9,145 nt of DNA from the NCBI GenBank assembly GCA_012961925.1, contig DTYK01000084.1:1-9145 (forward strand). The letters run 5' to 3'. The stretch comes from Candidatus Latescibacterota bacterium (GTDB lineage Bacteria; Latescibacterota; MVCY01; DTYK01). A model generated the notes under the pieces. It was not told the origin of the DNA and did not search any database. It saw only the letters and a list, made by a program, of their open reading frames with translations. Shown piece after piece: positions 5,736-9,145 of this stretch. Numbering within the stretch: the stretch's first letter is position 1; every line of letters starts with the position of its first letter. Position numbers and translations under genes: made by a program.

Positions 5736-7170
5736 AAAACTGTGGCTGAAGTTCGCCCTCATCTTCGTATCCATCGCCCTGGGGGCGGTTCTCCTGGTGA
5801 GCCTTCTGGTCAATTACTCCTTTTCCAGGCAATTTGAGGGCTATTTGAAGGGTAATCAGGAGGCCCGTCTCCGGAACATCGTGGCCATGTTCAAAGAGGG
5901 CTATAAGCAGGAGGGCTGCTGGGATCAGCGATGGATGGCTCCAATGATGCGTTGGGCCACGATGATGGGTACCCATGTGCACATTATCGGTGCCAATGGG
6001 GAGATGATCACTCCGTCCGGGAAAACCGACCCTTTGGCTCCGGCGCATCGGCCTGGAACCATGATGCACCACCATAAACCGATGATGCATGGTGGTGGCC
6101 AGTGGAGGCCCAATGCGAAGACAGGCACGACCGGACACAATGGAAGGCGTGATACGAGATATCCCATTATCGTCGACCAGCAGCAGGTGGGTACGGTCTA
6201 TGTCACCCCAGCTGGTTCCGATGGCGTCTGGGAGAAGCAAGACCGTTCCTTTAAAGGGGCTATCAACGACTCCCTGTTAGCGGCGGCCGTTTCGGCAGGG
6301 ATTTTGGCATTCCTTTTGAGCATATGGATGGCCAGGCGCTTAACCCGGCCTTTGCGCGAGATGACCCAGGTGGCCCAGGTTATGGAGAGAGGTGAGCTGA
6401 ATCAACGGGTGAGCATCCGTTCGAGGGATGAGATCGGCCGCCTGGGCAAGGCCTTTAATCATCTGGCCTCGCGTCTGCAAAAGCAGGAGAAGCTGCGAAA
6501 AACGCTTACCGCCAACCTCGCCCATGAACTGCGTACACCTCTGGCCACGATCCAGAGCTATATCGAGGCCTTTCAAGATGGGGTGTGGGCGGCGGATGAA
6601 AGGAACATGGCTTCGGTTTACGAAGAGGTCCAGCGGCTGACCAGGTTGGTGGACGACCTGGAGGCTCTTTCGGCGGCAGAAAGCAGCTATTTTACACTGG
6701 ACAAGAAGGAGGTTGATCTCAGGGAACTGGTCGAAAAGGTTCTTGCTAAGGTGAAACCTCTGTTTGAAGAAAAAGGCGTCTCATTGGCCTTCGTTGGAGA
6801 AAACATCCGGCCCAAACTTCGAATTGATACCGACCGGGTCAGCCAGATCCTGCTCAACCTCCTCTCCAACGCCTTAAAGTTCACCCCTGGAGATGGAAAG
6901 GTCACCATATCCCTTAAGAAGACGAATGGTGAGCTTCGGATCGGGGTTAAAGATACAGGCATGGGAATTCCCGAGGAGGACCTCCCATACATTTTTGAAC
7001 GCTTCTATCGAGGTAAAAAGGGCAGATCCGGAGGCGTTAACGGTTCTGGCATTGGGCTTACCATTGCCAGAGAATTGGCCGAGGCTCACGGCGGGCGAAT
7101 TCAAGTACAGAGCGTAGTCGGCCAGGGTTCGGAATTCACCTTGGTACTTCCCGCCAATGACAAAGCCTGA
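5728..7170 (+). CDS. Membrane sensor histidine kinase with a His/Met-rich extracytoplasmic loop
   Basis: The ATG at 5728 overlaps the response-regulator gene by 8 bp and has GAGGGA at 5715-5720, giving 480 residues that start with a membrane helix. The in-frame extension upstream is only the shadow of the regulator. Layout: membrane helix about 9-30, extracytoplasmic loop 31-181, membrane helix about 182-202, HAMP 202-255, DHp helix with phospho-acceptor His266 in LAHELRTPL, and ATPase domain with N box LLNLLSNALKFT (Asn381), G1 DTGMGIP (Asp409), F box IFERFYRG and G2 GSGIGLTI. The loop is rich in Met and His, notably MAPMMRWATMMGTHVH (70-85) and MMHHHKPMMH (112-121), which suggests direct binding of a soft metal such as copper or silver, or of zinc or nickel. 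The general architecture is BaeS/CusS-like. The metal is inferred from composition; no characterised sensor is recognised. Confidence 0.95.
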   Translation: MFKKLWLKFALIFVSIALGAVLLVSLLVNYSFSRQFEGYLKGNQEARLRNIVAMFKEGYKQEGCWDQRWMAPMMRWATMMGTHVHIIGANGEMITPSGKTDPLAPAHRPGTMMHHHKPMMHGGGQWRPNAKTGTTGHNGRRDTRYPIIVDQQQVGTVYVTPAGSDGVWEKQDRSFKGAINDSLLAAAVSAGILAFLLSIWMARRLTRPLREMTQVAQVMERGELNQRVSIRSRDEIGRLGKAFNHLASRLQKQEKLRKTLTANLAHELRTPLATIQSYIEAFQDGVWAADERNMASVYEEVQRLTRLVDDLEALSAAESSYFTLDKKEVDLRELVEKVLAKVKPLFEEKGVSLAFVGENIRPKLRIDTDRVSQILLNLLSNALKFTPGDGKVTISLKKTNGELRIGVKDTGMGIPEEDLPYIFERFYRGKKGRSGGVNGSGIGLTIARELAEAHGGRIQVQSVVGQGSEFTLVLPANDKA

Positions 7171-7215
7171 TACACCTCTCCGACATGTCTCGCTATGGGC
7201 TCCAGGACCTCACCA

Positions 7216-7274
7216 ATTTTCATCACTTTTTCATATTTTTTTCACAATGGCTTAACATTTCCTCGGCATATATG
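7216..7274 (+). promoter_or_regulatory. Three phased 11-bp direct repeats and possible promoter before the spy-like gene
   Basis: Units ATTTTCATCAC (7216-7226), TTTTTCATATT (7227-7237) and TTTTTCACAAT (7238-7248) repeat at exactly 11 bp. A weaker fourth unit, GGCTTAACATT (7249-7259), follows. TATATG (7269-7274) begins 9 bp after the fourth unit and could be the -10 box; no good -35 box is present, as expected for an activator-dependent promoter. The spacing is like the E. coli Pho box (CTGTCAT-N4-CTGTCAC), and the site lies in the 146-bp gap between the kinase and the spy-like gene, so the latter probably has its own regulated promoter. Confidence 0.5.
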
Positions 7275-7316
7275 GGTCTCCAGAGATGAGATTAAAGACG
7301 AAAGGAGGTGAACCAC

Positions 7317-7883
7317 ATGCCGAGGAAAAATCGGAAGTGGGTGCTGGTCTTGGTGGCCTTGGTAGGACTGGTAGGCCTGGCAGGAGGTTTATATGCCCAC
7401 TGGGGGATGACGGGATCTTCTTACAGGTACGGGCCTGGCTCCTTGGCTCCGGAAAGGTACCGCTTGACCGAGGAGCAGTGGCGCAAGATCGACGATATCC
7501 ACGCCAGATACAACGAGAAGATCCTGCCTCTGGAGAGAAAGCTTTCCTCCAAGCGTCTGGAATTAAAGGCTTATGCATCCGGTCCCGAGCCCACGCCCGA
7601 AAAGATTAAGGCCTACTACAAGGAGATCCGGGACCTGGAGGGCAAGCTCGAAGACCTGAAGGTGGATGCCCATGCCGAGATAGCCAAAGTCCTTACCAGG
7701 GAGCAGAGGGACTACTTCGGCGATATCTATACCTTCTGGGACATAGGTGATGGCTGGAATGACTATTGTCCCATGATGCGCGGACATCGAGGCTGGTGGG
7801 GACACGGGTCCATGGGTATGCACCAGATGGGCGGACATTTCGGGGGAGCCCCTCACGGTGGCATGGGTCACCACGGATGGTGA
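7317..7883 (+). CDS. Spy/CpxP/ZraP-like periplasmic protein with a His/Met/Gly-rich tail
   Basis: The ATG at 7317 is fixed by AAAGGAGGTG at 7301-7310; the in-frame GTG at 7308 is part of that site. The product has 188 residues: a basic N-terminus and hydrophobic signal/anchor (about 8-27), a helical core of about 45-140 with two family LTxxQ motifs (LTEEQ 50-54, LTREQ 126-130), and a tail at 151-188 holding 7 His, 6 Met, one Cys and many Gly and Trp (CPMMRGHRGWWGHGSMGM and onward). Spy/CpxP/ZraP proteins are small periplasmic chaperones or metal-binding modulators that often restrain or tune a neighbouring sensor kinase. Its place after a kinase with a similar His/Met-rich loop fits a metal-responsive envelope-stress role. 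The tail is probably the metal ligand; which metal cannot be told from sequence. Confidence 0.88.
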   Translation: MPRKNRKWVLVLVALVGLVGLAGGLYAHWGMTGSSYRYGPGSLAPERYRLTEEQWRKIDDIHARYNEKILPLERKLSSKRLELKAYASGPEPTPEKIKAYYKEIRDLEGKLEDLKVDAHAEIAKVLTREQRDYFGDIYTFWDIGDGWNDYCPMMRGHRGWWGHGSMGMHQMGGHFGGAPHGGMGHHGW

Positions 7884-7898
7884 TAGCTCTCAAAATAT

Positions 7899-7929
7899 GT
7901 TGGGCGGAGGGTCAAGCCCTCTGCCCAAC
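7899..7929 (+). terminator. Strong hairpin directly after the spy-like gene
   Basis: GTTGGGCGGAGGG (7899-7911) and CCCTCTGCCCAAC (7917-7929) form a 13-bp stem with one G-U pair and a 5-nt loop, starting 16 bp after the stop codon. Only a short CATTTC follows, so termination may be partial; it could instead protect the 3' end of the mRNA. Confidence 0.6.
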
Positions 7930-8008
7930 CATTTCGGAGGGAGCCGTATTGAAGGAGATAATAGCGTGATGCTGCTTTTGAAGTAAACTCGAAGATCTCT
8001 TTTCTGAA

Positions 8009-8044
8009 GGCCGCTTTTGCCTCTGTAGCAAGGCGGTCTTTTTC
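8009..8044 (+). terminator. Intrinsic terminator closing the sensing module
   Basis: GGCCGCTTTTGC (8009-8020) pairs with GCAAGGCGGTC (8028-8038) over about 11 bp, with one bulged T and two G-U pairs, around the 7-nt loop CTCTGTA. TTTTTC follows directly. This is a standard Rho-independent terminator in the + direction. The truncated-looking beta-helix coding sequence starts about 15 bp after it. Confidence 0.75.
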
Positions 8045-8070
8045 TTCTGGGACTTAAGGGATATGCTGCC

Positions 8071-9145
8071 GTGAAGTGCTACAACAGCTCCCCTACCATC
8101 AAGAACAACTCCCTCTACGGCTCCCAGTGGGGCATTTACACCGACAACTCCAACGCCATGATCAAGGACAACTCCATAAGCGTAGGCTCCGGCGCGCATG
8201 GGATTGCCCTCTACAACTACTCCTATCCCAAAATCTGCCAGCCCTATGGGCATAACACCATCACCGGCAGCGGACAAGGGGTGCGATGTCTCAGCAACTC
8301 CAAACCTGAGCTGGGATTAGACGAATCTGGCAAGTGGGGCAATAACAACATCCTCACTTCTGATTATGATGTCTATGTGGGCTCGGAGGGCATCACGGTC
8401 TATGCCCGTAGGAATTGGTGGGGAGGGTCGGGCCCGGGCCTGTACACTGCCCCAGGCAGCGAGGTGATCTGGCAGCCAGAGCTCTCAGGTCCGGCAAAGA
8501 TAGCGACAAGCGGAAATCCGGCAACAGAGCTGTACAGAAGGTCTTCGCTGCTGCTGGCCCGGGGAAATTATCCGGAGGCCATCTCCGGGTTCAAAAGGGT
8601 GATAGAGGACTATCCCGACTCAAAGGCAGCGGAGAGCAGTCTGGTGGAGCTGATATTTGCCTATCGAGAGATGGAGGAAGAAGAACAAGCCCTGAGGTAT
8701 CTGGAGGATGTCGCAGCCAAACACTCCCATACCCCCTTAGGGGATGCCGCCTTGAGGGCAACCGTCCCGGTGCTCTCCAGATTGGACCTCGGGGAGAAGG
8801 CCCTGGCACGGGTCTCAGCGCTGTTAGAGAGGTTCAAAGGGACAAGGTGGGAGAGGGACCTTCTCTTCTCAAAGGGGATGATCTACAAGTATAACCTGAG
8901 AGAAGGGGAGAAGGCAAAGCAGGCCTTCGAGGATTTCCTCCAGGGCTATCCCGATGATCTGGTGGGCGAGTTTGCTAAGTTGGAACTGGGCTACGACCCC
9001 ACTGGACCGGGCAGGGAAAAGGCAGGCGGGCAAGGCATAAGCGCCCTCTCCCTTTCCCAGAACCAGCCCAATCCCTTCAACGCCCAGACGGTGATAAGCT
9101 TTGCCCTGCCAAGATCGACTTTTGTCAGACTGGAGGTGTACAACA
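8071..9145 (+). CDS. Beta-helix / TPR / sorting-domain protein, 3' partial and apparently lacking its 5' end
   Basis: Frame 1 is open from 8029 to the window end. The first available start is the GTG at 8071 (AAGGG 10 bp upstream), but homology-like sequence already begins at about 8059 (GYAAVKCYNSS), so the true start is doubtful. From 8071 the visible 358 residues are: about three rungs of right-handed parallel beta-helix (residues 1-115: SSPTIKNNSLYG, GIYTDNSNAMIKDNSI, GHNTITGSGQGV) ending with the typical cap NWWGGSGPG; TPR-like helices at about 151-306 (LYRRSSLLLARGNYPEAISGF, EEEQALRYLEDV, EGEKAKQAFEDFLQGYP); a Gly-rich linker; and the first part of a sorting domain (LSLSQNQPNPFN, FVRLEVYN) cut by the window edge. 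Such proteins are normally exported, yet no signal peptide is encoded, and the beta-helix starts mid-repeat just after the terminator. It is probably a 5'-deleted gene or an assembly join. Confidence 0.75.
   Translation, partial: MKCYNSSPTIKNNSLYGSQWGIYTDNSNAMIKDNSISVGSGAHGIALYNYSYPKICQPYGHNTITGSGQGVRCLSNSKPELGLDESGKWGNNNILTSDYDVYVGSEGITVYARRNWWGGSGPGLYTAPGSEVIWQPELSGPAKIATSGNPATELYRRSSLLLARGNYPEAISGFKRVIEDYPDSKAAESSLVELIFAYREMEEEEQALRYLEDVAAKHSHTPLGDAALRATVPVLSRLDLGEKALARVSALLERFKGTRWERDLLFSKGMIYKYNLREGEKAKQAFEDFLQGYPDDLVGEFAKLELGYDPTGPGREKAGGQGISALSLSQNQPNPFNAQTVISFALPRSTFVRLEVYN

Noticed and set aside
7952..7986. Mini-frame AAGGAG plus ATG encoding MLLLK
   Set aside because: Five codons with an 11-bp gap to the ribosome site, no conservation evidence; it could be chance in the space between two hairpins.
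1..9145. CRISPR array, tRNA/rRNA genes, transposase or attachment sites
   Set aside because: I saw no regularly spaced direct repeats of CRISPR length, no cloverleaf or rRNA-like sequence, and no transposase motif in the window.

Overview
The window looks like a bacterial chromosome segment from an uncultivated lineage, most likely of the FCB superphylum or a neighbouring candidate phylum. The main clue is three separate copies, complete or cut by the window edge, of the C-terminal domain known as FlgD-like Ig or type IX secretion (T9SS) type A sorting domain (PNPFN motif, WDG-D-G, SGVYLYRL). They sit in proteins that also carry TPR or beta-helix repeats. The phylum is an inference.

Left block (1-3573, + strand): a run of secreted-protein genes spaced 16-43 bp apart, probably one operon. 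It holds the tail of a sorting-domain protein, a TPR protein with a signal peptide, a secreted transglutaminase-like protein with a visible Cys-His-Asp triad, and an unrecognised secreted protein followed by a sorting domain in another frame. Reading frames are interrupted three times here, each time at a homopolymer (1079-1084, 2081-2087, 3180-3184). The third break has the full layout of a -1 programmed ribosomal frameshift: an upstream Shine-Dalgarno-like AAGGAGG, an in-phase slippery heptamer C CCT TTT touching the UAG stop, a 7-nt spacer and a 10-bp stem. A hairpin terminator closes the block.

Middle block (3665-8044): a DUF72 gene on the - strand, divergent from a compact envelope metal/stress sensing module on the + strand. 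The module consists of an ArsR-family repressor, an OmpR-type response regulator, a sensor kinase overlapping it by 8 bp with a His/Met-rich extracytoplasmic loop, and a Spy/CpxP/ZraP-like periplasmic protein with two LTxxQ motifs and a His/Met/Gly-rich tail. Pho-box-like 11-bp direct repeats lie before both the arsR gene and the spy-like gene, which suggests that the response regulator controls its own operon and the periplasmic effector. No metal transporter is present. Two hairpins follow, the second being a good intrinsic terminator.

Right edge (8059-9145): a beta-helix/TPR/sorting-domain protein that runs off the window. Its coding sequence begins in the middle of a beta-helix directly after the terminator, with no signal peptide, so its 5' end appears to be missing. 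This may mark a recombination or assembly boundary.
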